DNA of 64,000 bases from contig PHBZ01000004.1 in NCBI GenBank assembly GCA_002840755.1, forward strand, positions 124,001-188,000. Direction: 5' to 3'. The position numbers and the translations under genes were made by a program. Positions 1 to 9,603 of the stretch are shown piece after piece (position 1 is the first letter of the stretch; every line of letters starts with the position of its first letter). This DNA is from Chloroflexi bacterium HGW-Chloroflexi-10 (GTDB taxonomy: Bacteria; Chloroflexota; Anaerolineae; Anaerolineales; Anaerolineaceae). Under the pieces are notes generated by a model, which saw only the letters and a list, made by a program, of their open reading frames with translations, was not told where the DNA came from and made no database searches.

Positions 1-516
1 CGCGCCAGATTTGGTGCAATTTATCGACTAGATTATTATGACTTCCCTGCGATGCAAAAAATTGTAACCCGCGCAGCAAATTTATTCGGAATTCCATTCG
101 AACTAGATGGGATTGATGAGGTGGCAAGACGTGCACGTGGAACTCCGCGTGTAGCACTGCGGTTATTGAGACGTGTGCGTGATTATACCCAGGTACGCAG
201 CGATGGAACCATCTCTCGGAAAGCAGCTATTGATGCATTGGAATTACTCAATGTCGACTCACTAGGGTTAGATGATATCGACCGCCGGGTACTAGATACT
301 GTAATTACCAAATATAATGGCGGTCCGGTTGGATTAAGTACAATCGCAGCTTCCATCAGTGAAGAACCGGACACTATCATGGATGTTGTGGAACCATATT
401 TATTACAACTTGGGTTTTTAGATCGTACACCTCAGGGGCGCATGGCCACTATCAAAGCATATGAACATCTAGGTATAGAGTATCCAAATTCAGTGCAACA
501 ACCTAAATTACTTTAA
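1..516 (+). CDS. ruvB: Holliday junction branch-migration helicase RuvB, C-terminal part (5' end outside window)
   Basis: RuvB is the hexameric AAA+ motor that drives branch migration of Holliday junctions together with RuvA. The frame is open from base 1, so the gene begins upstream; 171 C-terminal residues are visible. They include the end of the AAA+ domain with the sensor-2 segment [16 protein letters not shown], whose Arg contacts ATP, and the whole winged-helix DNA-binding domain ending near EHLGIEYP, as in other RuvB proteins. The Walker A and B motifs lie outside the window. queA starts 2 bp after the stop, so the two are probably cotranscribed; a ruvB-queA pairing is common in bacteria. 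The family call is secure. Confidence 0.96.
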   Translation, partial: RARFGAIYRLDYYDFPAMQKIVTRAANLFGIPFELDGIDEVARRARGTPRVALRLLRRVRDYTQVRSDGTISRKAAIDALELLNVDSLGLDDIDRRVLDTVITKYNGGPVGLSTIAASISEEPDTIMDVVEPYLLQLGFLDRTPQGRMATIKAYEHLGIEYPNSVQQPKLL

Positions 517-518
517 CG

Positions 519-1547
519 GTGGATGACTTGAGAACAGAGGATTTTTTTTACGAACTACCGTCCGAGCGGATAGCCCAAGTGCCCCTTGAACCAAGACATA
601 ATTCGAGATTATTAACCTATAATCGAAACACAGATCAGATAACAGATGATTTTTTTTATCATATTGGACAATATTTGATCCCCGGTGATGTGTTGGCAAT
701 TAACCAGACCAAAGTGATCCCTGCGCGGATTTTTGCACAAAAGGAGAGCGGTGGGAAGGTGGAAGTACTATTACTCAAACAAGTAGAAAATGGCGTTTGG
801 GAATGTCTGGTTGGTGGAAAACGGGTGAATGCAGGAAAAAAGTTACATATTCACAATGGACCAGATTTTGAAGTAGTGGAAAATTTAGAAGGTTCTAAAC
901 GGCTGATTCAATTTAATCAATCGGTTGAACCATTTTTATCGAGTATTGGTGAAATGCCCTTGCCCCCATATATTCACACCAGATTGAACGATCCGGAGCG
1001 ATATCAGACTGTATTTGCAAAACATATCGGTTCGGCAGCAGCACCAACTGCCGGATTACATTTTACTGAAGTATTAATGAAACAATTAGAACAACAAGGG
1101 GTTCAATTTGTAGAGTTGACTTTGCATGTAGGTTTGGATACTTTTGCACCTGTTACAGAGGAAAATCCAAAAGAACACCACATTCATACCGAATGGTGCG
1201 AAATTTCCCCTGAAAACGCCACAAAAATAAACCGGGCAGCCAAAAACGGAAACCGTATCATTGCCGTCGGAACGACCAGTGTGCGAACCCTTGAATCCGG
1301 AGCCAGGTTCGCATTACCTGGAGAAAAGGTAGGTAGTTTTGCTGAATCCACGGGTTTGTTTATTCTTCCTGGATACCAATTCAAAGTAGTAGATGCAATG
1401 ATAACCAATTTTCATTTACCTCAGTCAACTTTGTTAATGCTAGTCAGTGCTTTTGTGGGTACAGAGAAAATCTTAAAGCTCTATCGTTCTGCTATTGATA
1501 AGGAATACCGCTTCTTCTCATTTGGAGATGCCATGTTCTTATTCTAA
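519..1547 (+). CDS. queA: S-adenosylmethionine:tRNA ribosyltransferase-isomerase QueA
   Basis: QueA transfers the ribosyl moiety of SAM to 7-aminomethyl-7-deazaguanine in tRNA to give epoxyqueuosine, the penultimate step of queuosine synthesis. The 342-residue product has the usual family length, the N-terminal DFFYELPSERIAQVPLEPR block and the conserved AAPTAGLHFT motif in the middle. The start is GTG, 2 bp after the ruvB stop; no in-frame ATG nearby fits the conserved N-terminus better. queG, which catalyses the last step (epoxyqueuosine reduction), is also in this window at about 28 kb, so both late steps of the queuosine pathway are present. No Shine-Dalgarno sequence is obvious, so translation may be coupled to ruvB. 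Confidence 0.95.
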   Translation: MDDLRTEDFFYELPSERIAQVPLEPRHNSRLLTYNRNTDQITDDFFYHIGQYLIPGDVLAINQTKVIPARIFAQKESGGKVEVLLLKQVENGVWECLVGGKRVNAGKKLHIHNGPDFEVVENLEGSKRLIQFNQSVEPFLSSIGEMPLPPYIHTRLNDPERYQTVFAKHIGSAAAPTAGLHFTEVLMKQLEQQGVQFVELTLHVGLDTFAPVTEENPKEHHIHTEWCEISPENATKINRAAKNGNRIIAVGTTSVRTLESGARFALPGEKVGSFAESTGLFILPGYQFKVVDAMITNFHLPQSTLLMLVSAFVGTEKILKLYRSAIDKEYRFFSFGDAMFLF

Positions 1548-1605
1548 AGGGGATTGGTTGTAAATACGACCCGAAAAAGTTTACGTTTCAATGAAAGGTT
1601 TCAAT

Positions 1606-2286
1606 ATGCCGATTTCTTTAAAAAATCATGAAGATGCCATAGTTCACTGTAGACTTTGCCCCAGATTGGTGAGCTGGCGGGAAGAAATTGCGCAAACAAA
1701 ACGAAAAGCATATAAAGACTTAGCTTATTGGGGAAAACCGGTACCAGGTTTTGGGGATATCCAGGGTGAAGTTCTGGTTGTTGGGTTGGCACCCGGAGCG
1801 CATGGTTCAAACCGGACCGGGCGAATGTTTACAGGAGATGCTTCAGGAGAATTTTTATACCCGGCTCTATTCAAGGCAGGTTTTGCAAACCAACCATCAT
1901 CAGAAAAAATTGATGATGGGCTGACATTGTCCAATTTATTTATCACAGCTGTATGCAGGTGTGTTCCACCTGATAATAAACCAACTAACCAGGAAAAAAA
2001 GACTTGCTCACCATTTCTATTTTGGGAAATTGAAGCCATGCAAAATCTAAAAGTAGTCGTCACATTAGGGGCTATTGCTCATGATAGTATATTGGTGCAT
2101 TTTTCTACTAAAGCAGGTTATAAACTGCAAATTCCATTTAGCCACAATCGATCGACTTATTTGGATCGCCTGGGGATCTGGTTGATTTCTTCTTACCATC
2201 CCAGCCGCCAAAACACTCAAACAGGAAAGCTGACAATTGCAATGTTTGATTCGGTTTGGAATCAAGTAAAAACAAAACTGAGTTAA
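1606..2286 (+). CDS. Uracil-DNA glycosylase, family 5 (UDGb) type, Fe-S
   Basis: This is a base-excision repair enzyme that removes uracil, and in family 5 also hypoxanthine and other damaged bases, from DNA. Motif A is GLAPGAHGSNRTGR, the family-5 form with Ala/Gly in place of the catalytic Asp or Asn of other families. The C-terminal motif SSYHPSRQNTQTGKLT carries the conserved HPS. Four cysteines suited to a 4Fe-4S cluster are C15 and C18 (HCRLC) plus C117 or C119 and C134. I chose the ATG at 1606 because AAAGG lies 7 nt upstream; an in-frame ATG at 1591 would add five residues but has no ribosome binding site. The gene follows queA by about 60 bp. The family call is strong; substrate range is unknown. 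Confidence 0.9.
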   Translation: MPISLKNHEDAIVHCRLCPRLVSWREEIAQTKRKAYKDLAYWGKPVPGFGDIQGEVLVVGLAPGAHGSNRTGRMFTGDASGEFLYPALFKAGFANQPSSEKIDDGLTLSNLFITAVCRCVPPDNKPTNQEKKTCSPFLFWEIEAMQNLKVVVTLGAIAHDSILVHFSTKAGYKLQIPFSHNRSTYLDRLGIWLISSYHPSRQNTQTGKLTIAMFDSVWNQVKTKLS

Positions 2287-2346
2287 AAAATCAATATTTC
2301 AAAGATTCAGATAATCTTCCAGGTAGTAAGTTCAGAGGAGGTTGGG

Positions 2347-3312
2347 ATGAATAAGTATTTTAGGTTTGTTATTGTTTTTGGTATTGTGTGTGCCTTATTT
2401 GTATTTGGGCCGTTAATTATCCCATTACCGCCATTAGTAGGCACCCGGCCTGTAAATGAGTTGATCTATCCGGATAGTCAATTTGAAGACATTCACCAGA
2501 TTCGGATTCACACAATCCGTGCTGGGAAGGGTGAAAAATTGATTTTGCTTTTACATGGTTTTGGCGCAAGTACCTATAGCTGGCGAAAAGTGATGCAATC
2601 ATTTTCTATTTATGGGACAACTATTGCTTATGACAGACCAGCCTTTGGGCTGACAGAGCGTTTGATCCCAGGTGAAGATTTGGATTTTAATCCGTATACA
2701 TTAGATTACCAGGTGGAACTGGCAGCAGGATTAATTGAACAACAAGGTAGAGAACAAGCCGTATTGGTAGGGAATTCCGCCGGAGGTACAATTGCTATTG
2801 GAACGGCATTGAAATACCCAGAAAAAGTAAAGGCTTTAATCCTGGTAGATGCAGCTGTATATGGAGGAAGTGGTGCTCCAGAGTGGATAAAACCAATGTT
2901 AAATTTACCTCAATTTGACCGATTAGGTCCTATATTTGTTCGGACCATAGAGGATCGAGGCCTGGAAATTTTAAAAATGGCTTGGTCTGATCCAAATAAA
3001 ATTAGTGATGAAGATTTGGAAAACTACCAACTACCCTTAAAAATGGAAGACTGGGATCGAGCGCTATGGGAATATACAAAAGTAAATGGTGATCATCATT
3101 TTAGTGAAAAATTGGGAAATCTCACTGTTCCTGTATTGATCATCTCAGGCAATGATGATCAATTGATCCCTGTAGAATATAGTATGCGCCTGGCTAATGA
3201 AATCCCCCATGCTCAGTTGGTAATTATTCCTGCCTGTGGTCATGTTCCCCAAGAAGAATGCCCTGAGGAATTTATGTCAGCTGTCGAGGAGTTTCTTAAG
3301 CAAAATCCCTGA
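2347..3312 (+). CDS. Alpha/beta-fold hydrolase with N-terminal membrane anchor
   Basis: The 321-residue protein starts with a hydrophobic segment (about residues 7-28) that should anchor it in the membrane or act as an uncleaved signal. The alpha/beta hydrolase core follows, with an HGFG oxyanion-hole motif at 70-73, nucleophile Ser144 in GNSAGG, an acid at Asp270 or Asp271 in SGNDDQLIP, and His299 in ACGHVP. The triad is complete, so an active serine hydrolase (esterase, lipase or C-C hydrolase type) is expected; the substrate cannot be read from sequence. A strong ribosome binding site (AGGAGG) sits 5 nt before the ATG. It follows the uracil-DNA glycosylase by 60 bp in the same direction, but I see no functional link. 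Confidence 0.85.
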   Translation: MNKYFRFVIVFGIVCALFVFGPLIIPLPPLVGTRPVNELIYPDSQFEDIHQIRIHTIRAGKGEKLILLLHGFGASTYSWRKVMQSFSIYGTTIAYDRPAFGLTERLIPGEDLDFNPYTLDYQVELAAGLIEQQGREQAVLVGNSAGGTIAIGTALKYPEKVKALILVDAAVYGGSGAPEWIKPMLNLPQFDRLGPIFVRTIEDRGLEILKMAWSDPNKISDEDLENYQLPLKMEDWDRALWEYTKVNGDHHFSEKLGNLTVPVLIISGNDDQLIPVEYSMRLANEIPHAQLVIIPACGHVPQEECPEEFMSAVEEFLKQNP

Positions 3313-3362
3313 ATCTTTTTTTAATTTTACAAGACATTGTTAATCAGAATTTGATTATTTAT

Positions 3363-3593
3363 TCAGATTGGTTGATTTGGATATTGATCAGGAATCTCTT
3401 TCACATCAAAAAAGGAGGTTGTTTCGGTATTTTGGGCGGGAATTGCAAATGCCGTCACACCTGTAAGTGGGCTAGTTCCACCAACTGGTATAGTTTGTGG
3501 ACGAATGATTAAATTGTGAGTTTTGGCAGTTTGTTTCAGGTTATTTAATGGATTGGACGCTAAAGCATATTCGGCTCCTATGAAATATTTGAA
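3363..3593 (-). pseudogene. Possible C-terminal gene remnant without a start codon
   Basis: On the minus strand a frame stays open for 76 codons from just after a TAA (3594-3596) to a TGA (3363-3365). It has no ATG near its beginning. The predicted peptide is not low-complexity; it includes NLIIRPQTIPVGG, a Pro/Thr-containing middle, and ends KEIPDQYPNQPI. The balanced composition looks more like decayed coding sequence than random AT-rich DNA. I do not recognise the family. It could also be chance: 76 codons is short. Confidence 0.25.
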
Positions 3594-3742
3594 TTATCCA
3601 TAGGTGTCTCCCATCTATTTATGGATGGAACTTTAGAAACCAGAAGAGAAAAACGGAAAATGAGCAATATTTTATATGATTATCAATATTGGAGTTTGAG
3701 TGATAAAAACATGGAAAATTAAAAACTGGCGAATTATTTATG

Positions 3743-3780
3743 GAAAAAAAAGAGAGACGATTGTTGACAATCGTCTCTCT
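3743..3780 (-). terminator. Rho-independent terminator of enolase
   Basis: A perfect 14-bp inverted repeat (arms 3751-3764 and 3767-3780) lies 23 bp past the enolase stop. On the minus strand it is followed by eight T residues (3743-3750). Because the arms are nearly contiguous, the real loop must open a few pairs. It fits an intrinsic terminator reading from enolase. Confidence 0.85.
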
Positions 3781-3803
3781 TATAAACTAAGTTCTTGAAT
3801 TAT

Positions 3804-5102
<1,299 letters not shown>

Positions 5103-5124
5103 TTAACCTCTCATCATTTAGATT

Positions 5125-5142
5125 ACAGAATGTATATTCTGT
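5125..5142. promoter_or_regulatory. Short palindrome upstream of enolase, possible operator
   Basis: ACAGAAT and ATTCTGT form a perfect 7-bp dyad separated by 4 bp, 26 bp before the enolase start. On the minus strand a TATACT hexamer (around 5164-5169) lies just upstream, so the dyad would sit in the early transcribed region. Its position suits a repressor site or a small leader hairpin. Function is inferred from position only. Confidence 0.3.
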
Positions 5143-5205
5143 TTAATTTTTTGGCACATACTAAGTATAATCGCTTTTCTTCCTGCTGTCGGCGGAATCT
5201 TCATT

Positions 5206-6825
5206 TCAGATCTTATTATTTTGTGCGTTTTCCCAGGCAGCACAGACAAATGCAACAAACAATGGGTGCGCCCGGTTGGGTCTGGATAAAAATTCCGGAT
5301 GGAATTGAGTTGCCAACATAAATGGGTGATCTTTGATCTCAGCAATTTCCACTAATTTTCCATCCGGAGAAAGACCAGAAAATATCATTCCATTTTCTTC
5401 AAAAATACTACGGAATTTATTGTTAAATTCAAATCGATGCCTGTGTCGCTCTTCTACCCTTTCCTGCTGGTATGCTAATGCAGCTTTAGATCCCGGTTTT
5501 AAATCACATGGATATAATCCCAAACGCATTGTGCCGCCCAGATCGGTAATATGTTGTTGGTCCGGCATAAGATCAATCACCGGGTGAGTAGTAGTTCGAT
5601 CGAATTCAGTTGAGTTGACTGATTCATCATTAAACACATACCGACCAAATTCAACGACCATTAATTGCATACCGAGACATAATCCCAAATAAGGTTTTTT
5701 GTTAGTACGCGCAAACCTGGCCGCATTGATTTTTCCTTCTATTCCGCGGCTGCCAAAACCACCAGGAACCAATATTCCATCTGCTTCTTCCAATAAATTG
5801 AAACTTTTGCCTTTTTCCAAATCTGCTGAATGAATCCAATCGATATCCAGATCGAGATTTAGTGATAAAGCTGCATGATTCAAGGATTCACGAACACTCA
5901 TATATGCATCATGCAGTTCCACATATTTACCAACTAAAGCGATTTTTACTTTTTGGCGATCCTGGTAAAAAGTGTTGATCATTTTTCGCCAATCTGTCCA
6001 ATCTGGTGTTTGACGGGCATTTAATACCAGCCGTTTGGTGAGATATTCTCCAACCTGAGCATCTTCTAGGAGCAGTGGGACTTCGTAAAGGTTTTTTGCT
6101 GTTGTCATTGGTACGACAGCGTTTCTTTCTACATCACAAAAGAGAGAAATTTTTTCACACAAATCTTCCGGAATGGGCAAATCTGAACGAGCGATGATCA
6201 TGTCCGGTGTTATACCGATTGATCGTAATTCTCTTACGGAGTGCTGAGTAGGTTTTGTTTTTAATTCACCGGTTGCTCCAATGGAAGGAATCCAGGTTAC
6301 ATGAATATAAACTGTATTTTCTTTACCCAGATCACTACGCAATTGGCGGATTGTCTCCAAAAACGGTTGGGATTCAATGTCCCCAACTGTTCCGCCGACC
6401 TCGATTAATACGATTTCAGCGTCGGTAGTTTTTGATACCAGCATAATCCGCCTTTTGATTTCATTGGTTATATGGGGAATCACCTGGATAGTACCTCCCA
6501 AATAATCACCCCGGCGTTCTTTACTGATTACCTCAGCATAAACCTGTCCCGTGGTCATATTGCAGGCTTTGTTCAGGCGAATATCGATAAATCTTTCATA
6601 ATGGCCCAGATCCAAATCAGTTTCTGCACCATCATCCGTTACAAATACCTCTCCGTGTTGATAAGGGCTCATTGTTCCCGGATCTACATTGATATAAGGG
6701 TCAAGTTTTTGAACAGCGACACGAAACCCACGTTCTTTGAGTAACCGACCAATGGCAGCGGCAGTTACGCCTTTTCCGACAGAGCTTACAACACCTCCGG
6801 TGAAAAATATGTATTTTGTAGGCAT
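5206..6825 (-). CDS. pyrG: CTP synthase
   Basis: PyrG makes CTP from UTP, ATP and glutamine, the last step of pyrimidine nucleotide synthesis. The 539-residue product has the two usual domains. The amidoligase domain (about 1-270) carries the P-loop TGGVVSSVGKG and the signature KLDPYINVDPGTMSPYQHGE. The class I glutamine amidotransferase domain (about 295-535) carries nucleophile Cys383 in LGLCLGMQ with His509 and Glu511 in FHPEF. The ATG at 6825 has an AAGGAG ribosome binding site. Upstream, on the same strand, is a leader of about 120 nt with a strong hairpin and an alternative fold (6856-6898), which suggests transcription attenuation. Enolase follows 106 bp downstream. Confidence 0.98.
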   Translation of the reverse strand: MPTKYIFFTGGVVSSVGKGVTAAAIGRLLKERGFRVAVQKLDPYINVDPGTMSPYQHGEVFVTDDGAETDLDLGHYERFIDIRLNKACNMTTGQVYAEVISKERRGDYLGGTIQVIPHITNEIKRRIMLVSKTTDAEIVLIEVGGTVGDIESQPFLETIRQLRSDLGKENTVYIHVTWIPSIGATGELKTKPTQHSVRELRSIGITPDMIIARSDLPIPEDLCEKISLFCDVERNAVVPMTTAKNLYEVPLLLEDAQVGEYLTKRLVLNARQTPDWTDWRKMINTFYQDRQKVKIALVGKYVELHDAYMSVRESLNHAALSLNLDLDIDWIHSADLEKGKSFNLLEEADGILVPGGFGSRGIEGKINAARFARTNKKPYLGLCLGMQLMVVEFGRYVFNDESVNSTEFDRTTTHPVIDLMPDQQHITDLGGTMRLGLYPCDLKPGSKAALAYQQERVEERHRHRFEFNNKFRSIFEENGMIFSGLSPDGKLVEIAEIKDHPFMLATQFHPEFLSRPNRAHPLFVAFVCAAWENAQNNKI

Positions 6826-6847
6826 ATATTCTCCTTCCTAATCGGTT

Positions 6848-6898
6848 AATAAAGAAGTGGGGAGGGTCGACTATCCGACACCTCCCCACTGGGTGGTG
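6848..6898 (-). promoter_or_regulatory. Candidate attenuator leader of pyrG
   Basis: In the minus-strand transcript a hairpin forms between 6876-6890 and 6856-6869 (10 bp, one bulged U, then 4 bp, 6-nt loop) and is followed by UUCUUUAUU, as in a weak intrinsic terminator. It ends about 30 nt before the pyrG start. A second hairpin, 6891-6898 with 6879-6886 (two blocks of 4 and 3 bp around one mismatch), shares bases with the first, so the two are mutually exclusive. That is the layout of a terminator/antiterminator pair. The effector is unknown; pyrG leaders in other bacteria respond to CTP, but the mechanism here is inference. Confidence 0.4.
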
Positions 6899-6951
6899 AG
6901 ATTTTAATTTCTGGATGAAATATGGTAATAAATTTCTTTCGCATTATCCAA

Positions 6952-6960
6952 ACTATAACA
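6952..6960 (-). promoter_or_regulatory. Candidate extended -10 promoter for pyrG
   Basis: On the minus strand the hexamer TATAGT is preceded by TGT, giving an extended -10 element. No good -35 hexamer lies 17 bp upstream. Transcription from here would give a leader of about 120 nt containing the hairpins at 6856-6898. Confidence 0.3.
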
Positions 6961-7073
6961 CATCCGTATGCTGAAGTTTACCATAATTTTGTGTATGCAT
7001 TTGTTGGAAGTTGGTCCATTTTTAAATTCAAAATCAGGTATTGTCTCATTGAAGAAAATAGTTCAAACTTATC

Positions 7074-7104
7074 AAAAAAGTCGCCCTATCAATGGGCGAC
7101 TTTT
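7074..7104 (-). terminator. Rho-independent terminator of the S1-domain gene
   Basis: Perfect 11-bp stem (7076-7086 with 7094-7104), 7-nt loop. Reading on the minus strand the stem ends in a run of T residues (7074-7079), 40 bp after the stop of the S1-domain gene. The opposite strand also has four Ts, but no plus-strand gene ends here. Confidence 0.85.
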
Positions 7105-7144
7105 AATTATCGAATAACAGGATTATTTAAATTGGGCGTGTTTA

Positions 7145-7987
7145 TTAGCTGGCTTTTTGATCGAGTGTTCGTGTGAGAATCTCATCCTGAGAAGCAGATG
7201 GATTTTTACCAACCTTTTTTTTGCTATCTTGTTTTTTTGCGTTGGCTTTTTCCATCGCTGCACGCAAAGCAAGTTCCATCGCTGTTGGTTCTTCTTCTTC
7301 AGCTTCCTTATTTATATCAAACGCAATACCATCGAAACTTCCATCTTCTTTTCTGCGGCTTTTCTTTTCTTTTTTCTTGCGCACAGGACGATCTTTTTGA
7401 GCAAAATCTTCGTTGAAGCTTGTTTTTTCAATGTCCATTCTTTCTTCCTTGACCGGTTCCGGTTGTAAAGCTTTCATGGATAATTTGATTTGTTTTTTCT
7501 TGCGATTAAAATCGATAATTTCAGCTTCGATTTCATCGCCTTCCTTCATTACTTCGGAAGGTGTGCGGACGTAACCGTGAGCCATTTCGCTAATGTGGAT
7601 TAAACCTGGTCTTTCAGCGCCAATTTCAACAAAGGCACCAAATGTTTCCAACCGGACAACAATACCTTTAATAACCATACCGGTTTTAATCTCACGCCAT
7701 TCCAAACCAAGTGGTTTGATCATTGTTAATTCTATGCGTTCGTCACGGACGCGCTTCACCCATACTTCAATTTCCTGACCTTCATTAAGCACATCAATAA
7801 CTGAATGGATGGGCTCATTGTTGGGGGAAATCATTTGTGATACGTGAAGTACACCCGGTCTTTCAGCACCTATATCAATTGCAGCACCTGCTAAAGTGGT
7901 TTTAATCACTTTTCCTGTGAATTTCATTTTCTGTTTTAGCTCTGAAATTGATACGCGGTTAGTCTCCGCCGTTGTATTTTGTTCCAT
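7145..7987 (-). CDS. RNA-binding protein with two S1 domains
   Basis: The 280-residue product has two OB-fold S1 repeats, at about residues 20-92 and 100-172. Each contains the typical IDIGAERPGVLHVSQM / VEIGAERPGLIHISEM core. A highly charged, Lys- and Glu-rich, probably disordered tail of about 100 residues follows. It resembles the short ribosomal protein S1 homologues of Gram-positive-type bacteria, which bind mRNA or the ribosome, but with two repeats it is far shorter than the six-repeat S1 of proteobacteria. I start it at 7987, where GGGAGA precedes the ATG; an upstream in-frame ATG at 8053 has no ribosome binding site and would add 22 non-S1 residues. It is monocistronic with its own terminator. 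Confidence 0.85.
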   Translation of the reverse strand: MEQNTTAETNRVSISELKQKMKFTGKVIKTTLAGAAIDIGAERPGVLHVSQMISPNNEPIHSVIDVLNEGQEIEVWVKRVRDERIELTMIKPLGLEWREIKTGMVIKGIVVRLETFGAFVEIGAERPGLIHISEMAHGYVRTPSEVMKEGDEIEAEIIDFNRKKKQIKLSMKALQPEPVKEERMDIEKTSFNEDFAQKDRPVRKKKEKKSRRKEDGSFDGIAFDINKEAEEEEPTAMELALRAAMEKANAKKQDSKKKVGKNPSASQDEILTRTLDQKAS

Positions 7988-8104
7988 TAAACACTCTCCC
8001 AAGATATTTTTCCAGCGGGGATTGATTATAATGCCCGTATTCCCAGTTGTCAAACAGCAATATTTTTTGGCGTATTTTTAGTGAGATTGGATCACATAAG
8101 GTTA

Positions 8105-9343
8105 TCATGGATTTAATAAAAGCTCAATTGCTTTTTCAAGTTGAGAATCAAACTCATTTTTCATATCTTCTTCCGTGATCTGAACTTCATAGTCCGGTAT
8201 CAATCCCTGTCCTGCTATTAGTCGTCCATTGGGAGTTAACCAATGTGCTATTGTTACCCGAATACCACCCTGGTTATCTTGCAAGGTGATCCAATTCTGA
8301 ACAGAACCTTTTCCATATGTTTGAGTGCCAACCAAAATACCGCGACCATAATCCTGTATGGCACCGGCTGTAATTTCCGATGCAGATGCAGAACCCTCAT
8401 TTACCAGGACAACCAGTGGAATATCTCTGGCTAACCCGAATGTTTTCGAATTAAACGTAGTTTTCTCTCCATTACCGTATTCTTCAATCATTAATGGACT
8501 CTGTTTCACAAATTCGGAAGTCACATCAATGGCTGTGGTCAAGTAACCGCCGCCATTGTAACGCAGATCTAAAATCAAGCCTACGGGATTATCTTTGAGC
8601 AAATCCTGTAACTGGTCTTTTAATTCGTTATGAGTCTTATCCCCAAAATTTACCAATTGGACATAAGCGATCTGATTGTCCAGCATTTCTGATGTAACAC
8701 TGGGAACTTCTATTTTTTTTCTGATAATAGAAAAATCCAATGTTTCACTGGTTGCTGGGCGAAAAATGGTAAGTTTTACCTGTGTTCCTGCTTCACCTAA
8801 AATTTTTCGAAGAACCTGGTTGCCATCCATCCCGTCAACTGACACATCGTCCACTGCAATTACCTGATCTTCTGATTTTAAACCAGCCTCCTCCGCCGGC
8901 GAATCTGGCATCGGGCTAATGATGGTTAAGTAATCACCCGTAGTGTCCACCCAGGCTCCAATCCCTTCATATTCTCCCTGAAGGGGAGTATTTTGAATGC
9001 GGAACATTTCAGGATCCATATAAGATGTATGTTCATCACCCAGAGATTCCAACATGCCAGAGATTGCACCTTGCATCATTTTCGTATGATCCACTGGTTG
9101 ATCGATATACATGTTATCAACATAATCCCAAGCTTCCCAAAATGGCGAAAACAAGGCGTCCAGGTCCTCTTCAGAGGTGTTTTTGGATTCTATGGAATCA
9201 ACCAGAGGGTTTTGATCAAAAATGGTTGTGCTCTTAAAAAGGGGCATAGCTTGACCAGCAAGAAACCCGCCCGAAAAAGAACCACCTATAACAATCAATA
9301 CTGCAATTGTTATTAATATATATTTCCAGAAATTCGTTTGCAT
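8105..9343 (-). CDS. S41 family carboxy-terminal processing protease (CtpA/Prc type)
   Basis: This is an extracytoplasmic serine protease that trims or degrades proteins from their C-termini. An uncleaved signal or membrane anchor spans about residues 8-31. A PDZ domain follows (about 120-200, with the YEGIGAWV and GLKSEDQVIAVDD cores), then the S41 catalytic domain. The Ser/Lys dyad is Ser320 in EGSASASEI and Lys345 in YGKGS, with the usual 25-residue spacing. The 412-residue length is normal. It lies 2 bp after an 80-residue membrane protein and close to a HAD gene on the same strand, so the three probably form one operon. The substrate is unknown; cell-envelope quality control is the usual role of the family. 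Confidence 0.93.
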   Translation of the reverse strand: MQTNFWKYILITIAVLIVIGGSFSGGFLAGQAMPLFKSTTIFDQNPLVDSIESKNTSEEDLDALFSPFWEAWDYVDNMYIDQPVDHTKMMQGAISGMLESLGDEHTSYMDPEMFRIQNTPLQGEYEGIGAWVDTTGDYLTIISPMPDSPAEEAGLKSEDQVIAVDDVSVDGMDGNQVLRKILGEAGTQVKLTIFRPATSETLDFSIIRKKIEVPSVTSEMLDNQIAYVQLVNFGDKTHNELKDQLQDLLKDNPVGLILDLRYNGGGYLTTAIDVTSEFVKQSPLMIEEYGNGEKTTFNSKTFGLARDIPLVVLVNEGSASASEITAGAIQDYGRGILVGTQTYGKGSVQNWITLQDNQGGIRVTIAHWLTPNGRLIAGQGLIPDYEVQITEEDMKNEFDSQLEKAIELLLNP

Positions 9344-9345
9344 TT

Positions 9346-9588
9346 TTACTCCAGCTTTAAGAATTCTTCATTATTCTTTAAATCAGCAGTCAGACGTGAA
9401 AGTTCTTCTAATTGCTGGTTTTCTTTTTTATATGGATTGCTTAATGTTTGAGTTACCTGTTTGAAAATTTGAAATTCGTTTTGTTCCTTTTTTTGGGTAA
9501 TCGAAGAGAATAACCATACATTAATTCCAATAATAAATAGAACGATAATTATCAGGACGATCCAACCAATGGGTGATATTGAAGCCAT
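9346..9588 (-). CDS. Small single-pass membrane protein, unknown function
   Basis: The 80-residue product has one strong transmembrane segment (about 8-30, GWIVLIIIVLFIIGINVWLF) followed by a charged, Gln/Glu/Lys-rich helical tail that could form a coiled coil. No family is recognised. It ends 2 bp before the start of the S41 protease gene and begins 15 bp after the HAD gene, so cotranscription and a role as partner or adaptor of the membrane protease are plausible but unproven. The tight spacing supports a real gene in spite of its size. Confidence 0.7.
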   Translation of the reverse strand: MASISPIGWIVLIIIVLFIIGINVWLFSSITQKKEQNEFQIFKQVTQTLSNPYKKENQQLEELSRLTADLKNNEEFLKLE

Positions 9589-9603
9589 AAATGCCCTTTT
9601 TCT

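Larger units (their letters stand above)
3313..3803. other. 491-bp gap between convergent genes: gene remnant and terminator only
   Basis: The gap lies between the alpha/beta hydrolase (+) and enolase (-). It holds a start-less open frame of 76 codons on the minus strand (3363-3593) and the enolase terminator (3743-3780). The stretch 3597-3742 is A/T-rich with stops in the frames I checked, and contains a weak 7-bp inverted repeat around 3666-3692. I found no tRNA, small RNA signature or promoter that I would defend. Confidence 0.6.
6826..7144. other. 319-bp intergenic region: pyrG leader plus terminator of the S1-domain gene
   Basis: Two minus-strand elements occupy it. Next to pyrG is the transcribed leader with two overlapping hairpins (6856-6898) and a candidate extended -10 promoter at 6952-6960. 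Next to the S1 gene is its terminator (7074-7104). I see no coding sequence that I would defend between them. Confidence 0.6.

Noticed and set aside
7157-7468. Phe-rich plus-strand open frame
   Set aside because: It is the complement of the Lys/Glu-rich tail of the S1-domain protein, which explains the Phe and Leu content.
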